Assembly (NCBI GenBank): GCA_934359185.1 | Contig: CAKRLE010000002.1 | Span: 1-64,000 of the forward strand | From: an uncultured Lachnospira sp. | GTDB taxonomy: Bacteria > Bacillota > Clostridia > Lachnospirales > Lachnospiraceae | Length of the DNA: 64,000 bases | Direction: 5' to 3' | In this document: in pieces, positions 18,180 through 26,931 of the stretch | How the letters are laid out: every line of letters starts with the position of its first letter | How positions within the stretch are numbered: the stretch's first letter is position 1 | Made by a program: the position numbers and the translations under genes | Notes under the pieces: generated by a model | Database searches by the model: none | Seen by the model: only the letters and a program-made list of their open reading frames with translations | What the model was told of the DNA's origin: nothing

Positions 18180-18200
18180 TGATATTAAATGTAGTATATT
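18172..18200 (+). promoter_or_regulatory. Promoter of the inserted module and cas5c-cas8c-cas7c-cas4-cas1-cas2
   Basis: TTGATA (18172-18177), exact 17-bp spacer, TATATT (18195-18200), each box one base off consensus. The start should fall near 18207, with AAAGGAGG before the DUF3990 gene. It diverges from the pseudo-crRNA promoter, the two -35 boxes being 46 bp apart. Confidence 0.68.
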
Positions 18201-18251
18201 TAATCCAGACAAATTCAAATAATTATAAATTATTAGTTAAAAGGAGGTAGT

Positions 18252-18713
18252 ATGATTTTATATCATGGCAGCAAAGATGTAGTAGAATATCCTGAAATAA
18301 GAAAAGCACAGTATAATAAAGATTTTTATTTTGGATTTTATTGTACGAATCTTCCAGAACAGGCAATTAGATGGGCAAGCCGTTATGGTGGAAAAGGATA
18401 TCTTAATAGTTATGAATATACTCCTAATCCACAATTAAGATATTTGATATTTGAAAAAATGACTGAGGAATGGCTGGATTTTATTGTGGAATGCAGAAGT
18501 GGCAAGGCACATAATTATGATATTGTTGAGGGACCAATGGCAAACGATACAATTTATAATTATATTCAGAATTATATAGACGGCAAAATATCAAGAGCAG
18601 CATTTTGGGAGCTTGCAAAATTTAATCATCCAACACATCAGATTAGTTTTCATACATTAGCATCATTGGATACATTAAATTATATAAAAAGTGAGGTTGT
18701 TTATGGGAACTAG
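18252..18713 (+). CDS. DUF3990 family protein (ADP-ribosyltransferase fold, toxin-like)
   Basis: A 153-aa protein inserted between cas3 and cas5c. LYHGSKD at the start, FYFGFYCTNLPEQAIRWASR (residues ~25-44) and GPMANDTIYNYIQNY followed by HQISFHT are typical of DUF3990, a family placed in the ADP-ribosyltransferase clan and often found with a small helical partner gene in toxin-antitoxin-like pairs. Activity and target are unknown. AAAGGAGG lies 5 bp before ATG 18252. It is the first gene under the promoter that carries the pseudo-protospacer, and it overlaps the partner gene by 11 bp. It is not a known cas gene. Confidence 0.75.
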   Translation: MILYHGSKDVVEYPEIRKAQYNKDFYFGFYCTNLPEQAIRWASRYGGKGYLNSYEYTPNPQLRYLIFEKMTEEWLDFIVECRSGKAHNYDIVEGPMANDTIYNYIQNYIDGKISRAAFWELAKFNHPTHQISFHTLASLDTLNYIKSEVVYGN

Positions 18714-19143
18714 AAATAATAACGCATTATTTTACACGTGTAGTTTAATTGAATTTATAGGACGTGACAGAAAAAAACGCAGACAGGAGATAGTGGATAA
18801 TCTGGGAAAAAAGATTATACAGAGAATTTATGAATATTCAGATGTGTTCCATTGTGAGTCAATAGAAAAGGTTGCGAATGAATTTATAAATGAACGCAAT
18901 ATAGAATTGGGGGATTTTGATAATATCAGTAATTGTCGGTATAGGGTGCCGGATTATTGGGATATCGGTGAGGTTTATGAAAGGTTAATCGAGGATTGTT
19001 ACACAGATGAAGATATTCTTAAAGGCATATGGGATGTCTATCATTCATGGATAAACAATCATATATCGGATTATAATACGGATTTTTATTATCAGTCACG
19101 CGATTATATTGCGGCATGTTATAAGAAAGGAGAAGTGTTATAA
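18703..19143 (+). CDS. Small helical partner of the DUF3990 protein (antitoxin-like)
   Basis: A 146-aa, mostly helical protein beginning MGTRNNNALFYTCSLIEFIG. The start at ATG 18703 is behind GTGAGG and overlaps the DUF3990 gene by 11 bp. I recall proteins with this opening (FYTCSLIE.I, then YSDVFHCESIEKVANEFI and VPDYWDIGEVYERLI) as frequent neighbours of DUF3990 genes in gut Firmicutes; the N-terminal part is reminiscent of DUF3791. An antitoxin or substrate role is inference. Its last codons hold the ribosome site (AAAGGAG, 19126-19132) for cas5c, 4 bp downstream, so the pair is built into the cas operon. Confidence 0.65.
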   Translation: MGTRNNNALFYTCSLIEFIGRDRKKRRQEIVDNLGKKIIQRIYEYSDVFHCESIEKVANEFINERNIELGDFDNISNCRYRVPDYWDIGEVYERLIEDCYTDEDILKGIWDVYHSWINNHISDYNTDFYYQSRDYIAACYKKGEVL

Positions 19144-19147
19144 AGAT

Positions 19148-19810
19148 ATGGGAATGGGCGTAAAAGTTCAGGTATGGGGAGATTATGCTTTGTTTACCAG
19201 ACCTGAAATGAAGGTTGAGAGATGCTCATATGATGTTATGACTCCATCTGCTGCAAGAGGAATTTTAGAAGCGATATACTGGCATCCGGGACTTCGCTGG
19301 GTAATTGATAGAATATATATAAAAAAACCAATTAAATTTACAAGTATTAGACGTAATGAGGTTAAAAGTAAAGCCTCAGCTGATAATGTGTTACAGGTAT
19401 ATAATGGTGCAAATAAACCTCTTTATATAAGTACGAAAGAAGATATTGTACAAAGAGCGTCGTTGATTTTAAAAGACGTATCGTATGTGATAGAAGCACA
19501 TTTTGAAATGACAGACAAAGCGAATTCATCTGATAATCCTGGCAAATTTAAAGATATTATAATGAGGAGATTAAAAAGAGGAGAATGTTATCATATGCCA
19601 TATTTTGGATGCAGGGAATTTCCAGCACAATTTTGTATATGTGATGAGCAGGAGATACATACAGCATATGATGAAACACCAGAAAAAGATCTTGGATTTA
19701 TGTTATATGATATGGATTATAGCAATATGGATGATATTCAACCAATGTTTTTCAGGGCGATTATGAAGAGAGGTGTGTTGGATTTGAGAGATTGTGAGGT
19801 GATCCGATGA
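19148..19810 (+). CDS. cas5c: Type I-C Cas5 (crRNA endoribonuclease and Cascade subunit)
   Basis: In type I-C, Cas5c (Cas5d) replaces Cas6: it cuts the repeat at the base of its hairpin, leaving an 11-nt 5' handle, and then caps the Cascade complex. The start at ATG 19148 gives 220 aa opening MGMGVKVQVWGDYALFTRPE; the frame from 19109 runs back into the upstream gene without conservation. SYDVMTPSAARGILEAIYW and IRRNEVKSKA are typical. It overlaps cas8c by 4 bp. Confidence 0.94.
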   Translation: MGMGVKVQVWGDYALFTRPEMKVERCSYDVMTPSAARGILEAIYWHPGLRWVIDRIYIKKPIKFTSIRRNEVKSKASADNVLQVYNGANKPLYISTKEDIVQRASLILKDVSYVIEAHFEMTDKANSSDNPGKFKDIIMRRLKRGECYHMPYFGCREFPAQFCICDEQEIHTAYDETPEKDLGFMLYDMDYSNMDDIQPMFFRAIMKRGVLDLRDCEVIR

Positions 19811-21543
19811 TTTTACAGGAATTGGTACAGTATTACGAAAATCTGGCGAGTCAGGAACTGGTAACAAAACCGGGGTGGTGTCATGCAAAAGTATCGTATG
19901 CAATTGAGCTTCACCAAGATGGCTCAATAAAGTCGATAATTCCATTAAAGTATCAGGTTGATACGGGGAATAAAACTGTGAGTATGTCTCAAATATTTTG
20001 TGTACCAGAGATGGTAACAAGATCATCAGGTATTGCAGCCAATTTTTTATGTGATAATGCAAAATATATGCTTGGCATAGGAGATAGTGGTGCAGATATG
20101 AGGACTATTGAGTGCTTCAATGCTGCGAAAGAAAAACATGTAAGTATTCTTAAAAATACTGAAGGTGTAATGGCAGATGCAGTTTGCAGATATTTTGAAA
20201 ATTGGGATCCAGAACATGCATTAGAAAATGAAGTAGTAAAAGAGCATTTTCAGGAACTTAATGAGGGTGGAAATCTTATTTTTTGTATGCGTGATAAATA
20301 TGCACAGAATGATGAGAAAATTATAAGAACATGGGAAGATCAGTGCGGCAAAATAGATGATATGAATAATGGAATATGCCTTGTTACTGGCAGGAAAACG
20401 GAGATAGCACGTATTCACAGAGGAATTAAAGGTGTTCCAGGAGCACAGTCAAGTGGTGCATCTCTTGTATCATTTAATGCTCCTGCTTTTGAATCATATG
20501 GTAAAAAGCAAAGTTACAATGCTCCAGTTGGAAAGTATGCAGAATATGCATATACAACTGCGTTGAATTATCTTTTAAATAAATCGGACTGCGCATACAA
20601 GATAGGTGATGCTATGGTGGTTTTTTGGGCTGAATCAGCAGAGCAAGAGTATCAGAAAACATTTATGTTATCGCTTGATCCTCAACCAGATAATCAGGAA
20701 GAGATAAAAAAGTTGTTTGATAATCTGGAAAAGGATATATGGGTGGATACAGAAGATATAAAAATTAATCCAGAACAGAAATTTTATATACTTGGTATAT
20801 CACCTAATGCAGCAAGGCTTTCAGTCAGGTTTTTCTACCAGAGTACATTTGGTAATATAATGAAAAATATTATAAAGCACTATAAGCGAATGGAGATTAT
20901 TAAACCTCAATGGGCGGATAACAGCTATCTTGGAATAAAAAAATTGCTGTTAGAAACAGTCAATAAGAATGCAAGAGATAAAACACCAATATCTAATATG
21001 TCAACGATGGTATTAAAAGCGATATTGTCAGGTACAGATTATCCTGCAAGTCTTTATATGGATATTATAATCAGAATAAGGGCAGAGCAGGGAAATATTA
21101 CATATGGACGTGCATCTATTATAAAAGCGTATTTAATAAAAAATTATAAATGGAAAGAAGGAGAAGATTATATGGGATTAAATGAAGAATGTACCGATTC
21201 TGCATATGTGCTGGGAAGACTTTTTGCAGTGCTGGAATTAATTCAAAAAGAGGCAAATCCGGGTATTAATGCGACAATAAAAGATAGATATTTTAATTCT
21301 GCATGTGCAACACCTGCGAATGTTTTTCCTATACTTTTGAAGCTTAAAAATAGTCATATCAGAAAGCTTGATAAAGAGGCAACAAAGTATGAAGAACTAT
21401 TAACAAATATTATGTGTAAAATTGAAATGACAGATGCAGGATATGGATTTCCAAGGACAGTATCATTAGATGAACAGGGGAAATTCATACTTGGGTATTA
21501 TCATCAGATACAGAAAAAATATGAAAAAAAGGAGAATAAATAG
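19807..21543 (+). CDS. cas8c: Type I-C Cas8 (Csd1), large Cascade subunit
   Basis: The large subunit reads the PAM and helps open target DNA. The 578-aa protein has the Csd1 layout: an N-terminal part with GWCHAKVSYAIELHQDGSI, TGRKTEIARIHRGIKGVPGAQSSGASLVSFN near residue 200, and a helical C-terminal domain that supplies the small-subunit function in type I-C (an internal start may make Cas11c). ATGA overlap with cas5c; cas7c follows directly. Confidence 0.94.
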   Translation: MILQELVQYYENLASQELVTKPGWCHAKVSYAIELHQDGSIKSIIPLKYQVDTGNKTVSMSQIFCVPEMVTRSSGIAANFLCDNAKYMLGIGDSGADMRTIECFNAAKEKHVSILKNTEGVMADAVCRYFENWDPEHALENEVVKEHFQELNEGGNLIFCMRDKYAQNDEKIIRTWEDQCGKIDDMNNGICLVTGRKTEIARIHRGIKGVPGAQSSGASLVSFNAPAFESYGKKQSYNAPVGKYAEYAYTTALNYLLNKSDCAYKIGDAMVVFWAESAEQEYQKTFMLSLDPQPDNQEEIKKLFDNLEKDIWVDTEDIKINPEQKFYILGISPNAARLSVRFFYQSTFGNIMKNIIKHYKRMEIIKPQWADNSYLGIKKLLLETVNKNARDKTPISNMSTMVLKAILSGTDYPASLYMDIIIRIRAEQGNITYGRASIIKAYLIKNYKWKEGEDYMGLNEECTDSAYVLGRLFAVLELIQKEANPGINATIKDRYFNSACATPANVFPILLKLKNSHIRKLDKEATKYEELLTNIMCKIEMTDAGYGFPRTVSLDEQGKFILGYYHQIQKKYEKKENK

Positions 21544-22455
21544 ATGAGAGAAGCTATAAAAAATAGATATGAATTCGTTGTTTTATTTGATGTTGAGAAT
21601 GGAAATCCTAATGGCGATCCTGATGCGGGAAATCTTCCAAGAATTGATCCTGAGAGTGGATTAGGTATTGTTACTGATGTTTGTTTAAAACGTAAAATAC
21701 GTAATTATGTTGAAATGGTAAAAGAGGATTCTCAAGGATATAAAATATATATAAAAGAGGATGTTCCGTTAAATAGAAGTGATCGTATGGCATGTGAAAG
21801 TCTTGGTATTCAGGATACAGACGAAAAGAAAGTAACAGAAGCACTTAAAAAATTAAAAAAGTCTGATGAAGATGCAGATTTAAAATTAAGAGATTATATG
21901 TGTGATAATTTCTATGATATCCGTACATTTGGCGCAGTAATGACAACATTTGTAAAAGCATCAATGAACTGTGGACAGGTAAGGGGACCTGTGCAGTTAG
22001 GATTTGCGAAGAGTATTGATCCGATTCTGAGTCAGGAAGTAACAATAACAAGAGTTGCTATTACGACAGAAAAGGATGCAGAAAATAAAAATACAGAGAT
22101 GGGAAGAAAATGTATAGTTCCATATGGATTATACAGAGTAGAAGGATATATATCTGCAAATCTTGCCAGAAAAGTAACTGGTTTTTCTGAAGACGATTTG
22201 GAATTACTTTGGGAGGCTATTATCAATATGTTTGAAAATGATCATTCTGCTGCAAGGGGCAAGATGGCAGTGCGCGAATTGATTGTATTTAAGCATAGTA
22301 AGGAATTGGGCGATTGTCCTGCTTATAAATTATTTGATGCTGTTGAAGTAAGAAAAAAAGATGGTGTGGAATATCCTAGAAAGTATCAGGATTATGAAAT
22401 TGAGATTCGTGAAGAAGTTATTCCAACTACAGTAGAAGTAAAAAGGATGATTTAA
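21544..22455 (+). CDS. cas7c: Type I-C Cas7 (Csd2), Cascade backbone
   Basis: Backbone subunit that coats the crRNA in repeated copies. The 303-aa length and the opening RYEFVVLFDVENGNPNGDPDAGNLPRID... (first part of the RRM-like fold), with DIRTFGAVM and GQVRGPVQLGF near residues 120-150, identify Csd2. It starts immediately after the cas8c stop and overlaps cas4 by one base. Confidence 0.95.
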   Translation: MREAIKNRYEFVVLFDVENGNPNGDPDAGNLPRIDPESGLGIVTDVCLKRKIRNYVEMVKEDSQGYKIYIKEDVPLNRSDRMACESLGIQDTDEKKVTEALKKLKKSDEDADLKLRDYMCDNFYDIRTFGAVMTTFVKASMNCGQVRGPVQLGFAKSIDPILSQEVTITRVAITTEKDAENKNTEMGRKCIVPYGLYRVEGYISANLARKVTGFSEDDLELLWEAIINMFENDHSAARGKMAVRELIVFKHSKELGDCPAYKLFDAVEVRKKDGVEYPRKYQDYEIEIREEVIPTTVEVKRMI

Positions 22456-23120
22456 TGGAGTATAAAGAAGATGAGTATTTAATGCTTTCAGGTATACAGC
22501 ATTTTAAATTTTGCCGAAGACAATGGGCGTTGATTCATATTGAACAGCAGTGGGGCGAAAATATGCATACTGTTGTTGGCGAATTAATGCACAAGAAGGC
22601 ACATGATCCATATCTTACTGAAAAAAGAAATGATATGATTATTGCCAGAGCACTGCCAGTTTCATCTCATGTGTTAGGAGTAAGTGGTGAGTGTGATATA
22701 GTTGAATTTCATAAATGTGAAGAAGGTATCAAATTATATGGACATCGTGGTGAATATTCTGTTTTTCCTGTAGAATATAAGAAAGGCAAACCGAAAGAAA
22801 CAGATGAGGATAAATTACAGTTAACCGCACAAGCAATTTGCCTTGAAGAAATGTTTTCAACGAGGATAGATAAGGGTGCAATATTTTATGGTGAAACTAG
22901 AAGAAGAGAGCAAGTATTATTTTCTGATGAATTAAGACATGAAGTAGAAGATATATTTAATGAGATGCACGAATACTATAGACGCAACTATACTCCCAAT
23001 GTCAAGAAACGTAAAGGATGTAGATCTTGTTCGTTAAAAGAAATATGCATTCCAACATTAGAAAAAACAGCTTCGGTAAAAAAGTACCTTAATCAAAGAT
23101 TTAAGGAGGAAGCAGAATGA
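22455..23120 (+). CDS. cas4: Cas4 exonuclease (spacer adaptation)
   Basis: RecB-like iron-sulfur nuclease that, with Cas1-Cas2, trims prespacers and enforces the PAM. The 221-aa protein has the four cluster cysteines (Cys near residue 16 in FKFCRRQWA, and three in CRSCSLKEIC near 188-197), the conserved His in GELMHKKAHDP, and the nuclease residues in VSGECDIVEF and FPVEYKKGKPK. It overlaps both cas7c and cas1, so it is part of the operon. Confidence 0.94.
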   Translation: MEYKEDEYLMLSGIQHFKFCRRQWALIHIEQQWGENMHTVVGELMHKKAHDPYLTEKRNDMIIARALPVSSHVLGVSGECDIVEFHKCEEGIKLYGHRGEYSVFPVEYKKGKPKETDEDKLQLTAQAICLEEMFSTRIDKGAIFYGETRRREQVLFSDELRHEVEDIFNEMHEYYRRNYTPNVKKRKGCRSCSLKEICIPTLEKTASVKKYLNQRFKEEAE

Positions 23121-24148
23121 AAAAGTTGTTAAATACTTTATATATAACATCTGAGAATACGTACATTGGCTTAGATGGAGAAAATATTGTGGTATATGAT
23201 GACAAAAAAGAAATTGGACGTTTGCCATTACATAACCTTGATGGAATTGTATCGTTTGGATATCGTGGAGCGAGTCCGGCACTTATGGGAGCTTGTGCAG
23301 ATAGGAATATTTCTTTATGTTTTTTAACACCACAAGGACAATTTCTTGCCCGTGTAACGGGAAAAATTAAAGGTAATGTTATTCTTCGCCAGCAACAGTA
23401 TGAAAGTAGTATGGATAGTGAAAAAGGTTTGGAAATTGCCAAGAGTTGTATAGCAGGAAAAGTGTATAATTCAAGATGGGTTTTGGAGCGTGCTATTAGG
23501 GATCATGGTATGCAGATTGATGTCCAGCGTGTAAAAAATGCATCATTACAATTGAAGGAATCAATGGAATATATACAAAATGCTAATTCAAAAGATCAAC
23601 TTAGAGGTTATGAAGGAGAAGCAGCAAGTATATATTTTAGTGTTTTTGATGAACTAATTCTTCAACAGAAAAAAGATTTTAAATTTGAAGCAAGAAACAG
23701 AAGACCACCTGTTGATAATGTCAATGCAATGTTATCATTTGTATATACACTTTTAACTAACCAAATTATATCGGCATTGGAAGTTGTTGGTCTTGATCCC
23801 TATGTTGGGTATCTGCACACAGAACGTCCCGGAAGGGCATCATTGGCGTTGGATTTGATAGAGGAATTTAGGACAGTATATGCTGATAGATTTGTATTAT
23901 CTTTAATTAACAAGAAAATTGTTAATAAAAAGAATTTCAAAAAGAAAGAAAATGGCGCAGTGTTAATGGACGATGAATTGAGAAAAAAATTATTGGTAGA
24001 GTGGCAAAATAAGAAGAAAGAGGTCATTACACATCCGTTTTTACAGGAAAAGGTCGAATGGGGAATGCTTCCTTATGTACAAGCAATGCTATTGGCAAGA
24101 TATTTGCGGGGTGATTTGGATGGATATCCGGTATTTTTATGGAAGTGA
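23117..24148 (+). CDS. cas1: Cas1 integrase
   Basis: Metal-dependent integrase that inserts new spacers at the leader end. The 343-aa type I-C Cas1 keeps the active-site residues: Glu in RGYEGEAASIYF (about residue 174), His in GYLHTERPGRAS (about 235) and Asp/Glu in ALDLIEEFR. Starts inside the cas4 end (4-bp overlap). The intact triad and the perfect leader-end repeats suggest that adaptation is functional. Confidence 0.95.
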   Translation: MKKLLNTLYITSENTYIGLDGENIVVYDDKKEIGRLPLHNLDGIVSFGYRGASPALMGACADRNISLCFLTPQGQFLARVTGKIKGNVILRQQQYESSMDSEKGLEIAKSCIAGKVYNSRWVLERAIRDHGMQIDVQRVKNASLQLKESMEYIQNANSKDQLRGYEGEAASIYFSVFDELILQQKKDFKFEARNRRPPVDNVNAMLSFVYTLLTNQIISALEVVGLDPYVGYLHTERPGRASLALDLIEEFRTVYADRFVLSLINKKIVNKKNFKKKENGAVLMDDELRKKLLVEWQNKKKEVITHPFLQEKVEWGMLPYVQAMLLARYLRGDLDGYPVFLWK

Positions 24149-24156
24149 GGTTTAAG

Positions 24157-24447
24157 ATGCTGGTATTAATCACTTATGATGTAAATACAGAAAGTAATTC
24201 TGGAAAAACCAGATTAAGAAAAGTGGCAAAACAGTGTGAAAATTATGGGAGAAGAGTTCAAAATTCTGTATTTGAATGTATTCTTGATCAGGGACAATGT
24301 ATTGCTCTAAAGGCGATTCTTAGTGATATTATAGACGAAAATACAGATAGTCTTCGATTTTATTATTTAGGTAATAAATACGAGACAAAAGTCGAACATA
24401 TCGGCGTGGATAGAGGAATATCAGTAGATCAACCTTTAATTTTATGA
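24157..24447 (+). CDS. cas2: Cas2
   Basis: Structural partner of Cas1 in spacer integration. The start at ATG 24157 gives 96 aa opening MLVLITYDVNTE, the typical Cas2 start with the conserved Asp; the longer frame from 24139 reads through the cas1 end. GTGAGG (24145-24150) is the ribosome site. RRVQNSVFECILD is also typical. Last gene of the operon before the leader. Confidence 0.93.
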   Translation: MLVLITYDVNTESNSGKTRLRKVAKQCENYGRRVQNSVFECILDQGQCIALKAILSDIIDENTDSLRFYYLGNKYETKVEHIGVDRGISVDQPLIL

Positions 24448-24633
24448 TTATGAATGAAATTGGTGCGAATAAACAGCAAACATAAAATGTATGGGACATT
24501 CGCACCTTAAATTATTAATTAATATATCAATTTGTATTGTATTAGAAAAAAGATATTGGTGATATATGATACAAATTTGTATATATATACAATATATTCA
24601 TGGAAAGAAAGTAGCTTTTTGTGAATTATTGCT
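24448..24633 (+). promoter_or_regulatory. CRISPR leader
   Basis: An AT-rich 186-bp stretch between cas2 and the first repeat. It holds an inverted repeat GGTGCGAAT/ATTCGCACC (24460-24507) that may end the cas transcript, a perfect palindrome ATACAAATTTGTAT (24569-24582), and a possible promoter (TTGGTG at 24556-24561 with TATATA at 24580-24585). Leader identity rests on its position next to the conserved repeats, opposite the decayed one. Confidence 0.65.
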
Positions 24634-26184
24634 GTCACTTCCTACGTGGAAGTGTGGATTGAAATCATATCAAGGATGTTGCCAGTGGAAGTGTAATAAG
24701 TCACTTCCTACGTGGAAGTGTGGATTGAAATTTCTTTGTTTGCGTACCATCTATTCCCTATTTGTCACTTCCTACGTGGAAGTGTGGATTGAAATTAATT
24801 AAATCTTGTCCGATTTATTCAATACAAATGTCACTTCCTACGTGGAAGTGTGGATTGAAATAATTTTATACAAATAATAACTATAGAAAGGATAGTCACT
24901 TCCTACGTGGAAGTGTGGATTGAAATAAAATAATCAGAAGCCCAAGAGCAGGCTGGAAAGTTGTCACTTCCTACGTGGAAGTGTGGATTGAAATTAATTC
25001 TTAAATTAGTAAAATTAACTGCCCTGTCGTCACTTCCTACGTGGAAGTGTGGATTGAAATGTTAAATCTTTCATGGCATGCAAAAAGCGTGTCGTCACTT
25101 CCTACGTGGAAGTGTGGATTGAAATGATTAAAAGGATACTTTTAGCCAAAATAACTTCTGTCACTTCCTACGTGGAAGTGTGGATTGAAATATTGCACAC
25201 AATTGGCGCAAGCTCATTAATAAAGTCACTTCCTACGTGGAAGTGTGGATTGAAATATACTTGTAGTTATTATCTGCTGCCAAGTCAATAAGTCACTTCC
25301 TACGTGGAAGTGTGGATTGAAATGTTGTTGTAAACCGCTTGTCACGTCTTTTGACTCTGTCACTTCCTACGTGGAAGTGTGGATTGAAATAATATAATAA
25401 GAATAATAAGTAAAGGAGTGGTAAAGTCACTTCCTACGTGGAAGTGTGGATTGAAATTATTTATGGAATAATAAGTCCAACTGTCGAGATAGTCACTTCC
25501 TACGTGGAAGTGTGGATTGAAATAATTAGATACTCCTGCGTTATCATTCTTTCCCTGTCACTTCCTACGTGGAAGTGTGGATTGAAATTTGCATAATACC
25601 TGGAAGAATATTCAGCGCAATAGTCACTTCCTACGTGGAAGTGTGGATTGAAATAGCTTGCGTCTTTATACTCTCTGTCTCCTGTTTAAGTCACTTCCTA
25701 CGTGGAAGTGTGGATTGAAATCATTCTGATTTGAGCCAGTACTACCTTGATTGCGGTCACTTCCTACGTGGAAGTGTGGATTGAAATTGGTTAGTGGCTA
25801 CATTAGCTGTAGCAGGAGATAGTCACTTCCTACGTGGAAGTGTGGATTGAAATCCTGTATAAATATTCTGCAGCTGTACATGGCAAATGTCACTTCCTAC
25901 GTGGAAGTGTGGATTGAAATGTGTATAGTCATTGTCACTGTCTAGTGGCTTTACGTCACTTCCTACGTGGAAGTGTGGATTGAAATACGACAAAAGATGT
26001 GTTAGATGATGGCTCAACCAGTCACTTCCTACGTGGAAGTGTGGATTGAAATAGAAATGTTGGAATTACTGTACTTGGGGCATATTGTCACTTCCTACGT
26101 GGAAGTGTGGATTGAAATGAATAATCTGAAAAACATTCATAAGTTTCTCTAAGTCATTTCTTATGCGGAAGTACAGATTGAAAT
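24634..26184 (+). CRISPR. Type I-C CRISPR array: 24 repeats, 23 spacers
   Basis: Repeats of 32 bp start with GTCACTTCCTACGTGG and end with AAGTGTGGATTGAAAT; they form a CACTTCC/GGAAGTG hairpin. Spacers are 32-36 bp. Repeats 1-23 appear identical; repeat 24 (26153-26184) has seven substitutions but keeps GATTGAAAT, so the leader is on the left and transcription is rightward. Repeat starts include 24634, 24700, 24764, 24830, 24895, 24963, 25029 and the last complete one at 26087. No spacer was recognised as matching another part of this window by eye. Confidence 0.98.
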
Positions 26185-26255
26185 AGGGAATATAGTTACA
26201 ATATTCTTTAAAAATGAGAGTTACTAACAAAACCTAATAAAAACTTTAATGAAAT

Positions 26256-26290
26256 TACCACTACGAATCATGATTTCGTAGTGGTATATA
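26256..26290. terminator. Bidirectional terminator after the CRISPR array
   Basis: TACCACTACGAA and TTCGTAGTGGTA (26256-26267, 26275-26286) form a 12-bp stem with a 7-nt loop. It lies between the array and a convergent gene and has AT-rich flanks on both sides. Confidence 0.75.
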
Positions 26291-26320
26291 ATTTATTAGA
26301 TGAATACGTATGTATATATT

Positions 26321-26830
26321 TTATTTCTCTGCCTTCTCCAGCGCCCCCTCAATTCCCTTCAATATAATCGCAGCAGTATATCTGTTGTCGGTGTTATATG
26401 TAATATTCTTAGTGGAGCCTTTGTCGCACACTTCTTTAGCCAGCTCGTTAAAGCATGAGCTGAGCATCGGATACATGGTTGTTATAGCTTCATCAGTGTA
26501 GACAAGGTCAATGCTGTTGATGTTATTGGCATCAACAGTTACCTTGATAGACATAGGTGAGTTATCAAGTGATATAGAAGCTGTATACACACCGGGTACA
26601 TACATATCTTCGCTGGATGTGTTTTCAGAATAATCACTGTTATCTGCCTGCAATCTGCTGCCAGAAGCAGGAGTGTCAGGAGATGAAGCTGGTGCGTTGT
26701 CATGATTGCCAGAGTTATCAGCGGCAGTAAGTATAAGTATAACGGCAAGAATAATGACGATAAAAACGGCAGCTCCGGCTCCAATAATTAATCCTTTAGG
26801 TATTACCCATATTTTTGTGCTAGAATTCAT
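26321..26830 (-). CDS. Membrane-anchored FMN-binding-like domain protein
   Basis: A 169-aa protein: short cytosolic start, one membrane segment (about residues 12-36), a Ser/Pro/Asp-rich linker (~37-78) and a C-terminal domain beginning PGVYTASISL. The pattern of the last 90 residues (YTA...IKVTVDANNINSIDLVYTDE... then YTAAIILKGIEGALEKA) resembles FMN-binding (flavinylation) domains, but the SGAT(S/T) motif that receives FMN is not visible (NITYNTDNRYTA in its place), so it may not carry flavin. GAGG (26842-26839) favours ATG 26830 over 26836. Convergent with the CRISPR array; divergent from addB. Confidence 0.55.
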   Translation of the reverse strand: MNSSTKIWVIPKGLIIGAGAAVFIVIILAVILILTAADNSGNHDNAPASSPDTPASGSRLQADNSDYSENTSSEDMYVPGVYTASISLDNSPMSIKVTVDANNINSIDLVYTDEAITTMYPMLSSCFNELAKEVCDKGSTKNITYNTDNRYTAAIILKGIEGALEKAEK

Positions 26831-26931
26831 ATGCATGACCTCGAATAAATGTTATTATATAAATGTTATTATTATATATTCAGTCGAAGATAGTATTATG
26901 TATCAAGTTTCCAGAAGGGAGATTTTTATAT

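Noticed and set aside
18241..18262. Second partial match of the pseudo-spacer (ACTACCTTCT against the complement of the DUF3990 ribosome site).
   Set aside because: Nine of ten bases agree but the match starts at spacer position 7, the preceding PAM would be TAA, and a better site with TTC and the full seed exists at 18143-18156.
24566..26017. Several short open frames inside the CRISPR array and leader (for example 24566-24802 and 25073-25291).
   Set aside because: They translate the repeats (recurring SLPTWKCGLK or VTSYVEVWIE) and are not genes.
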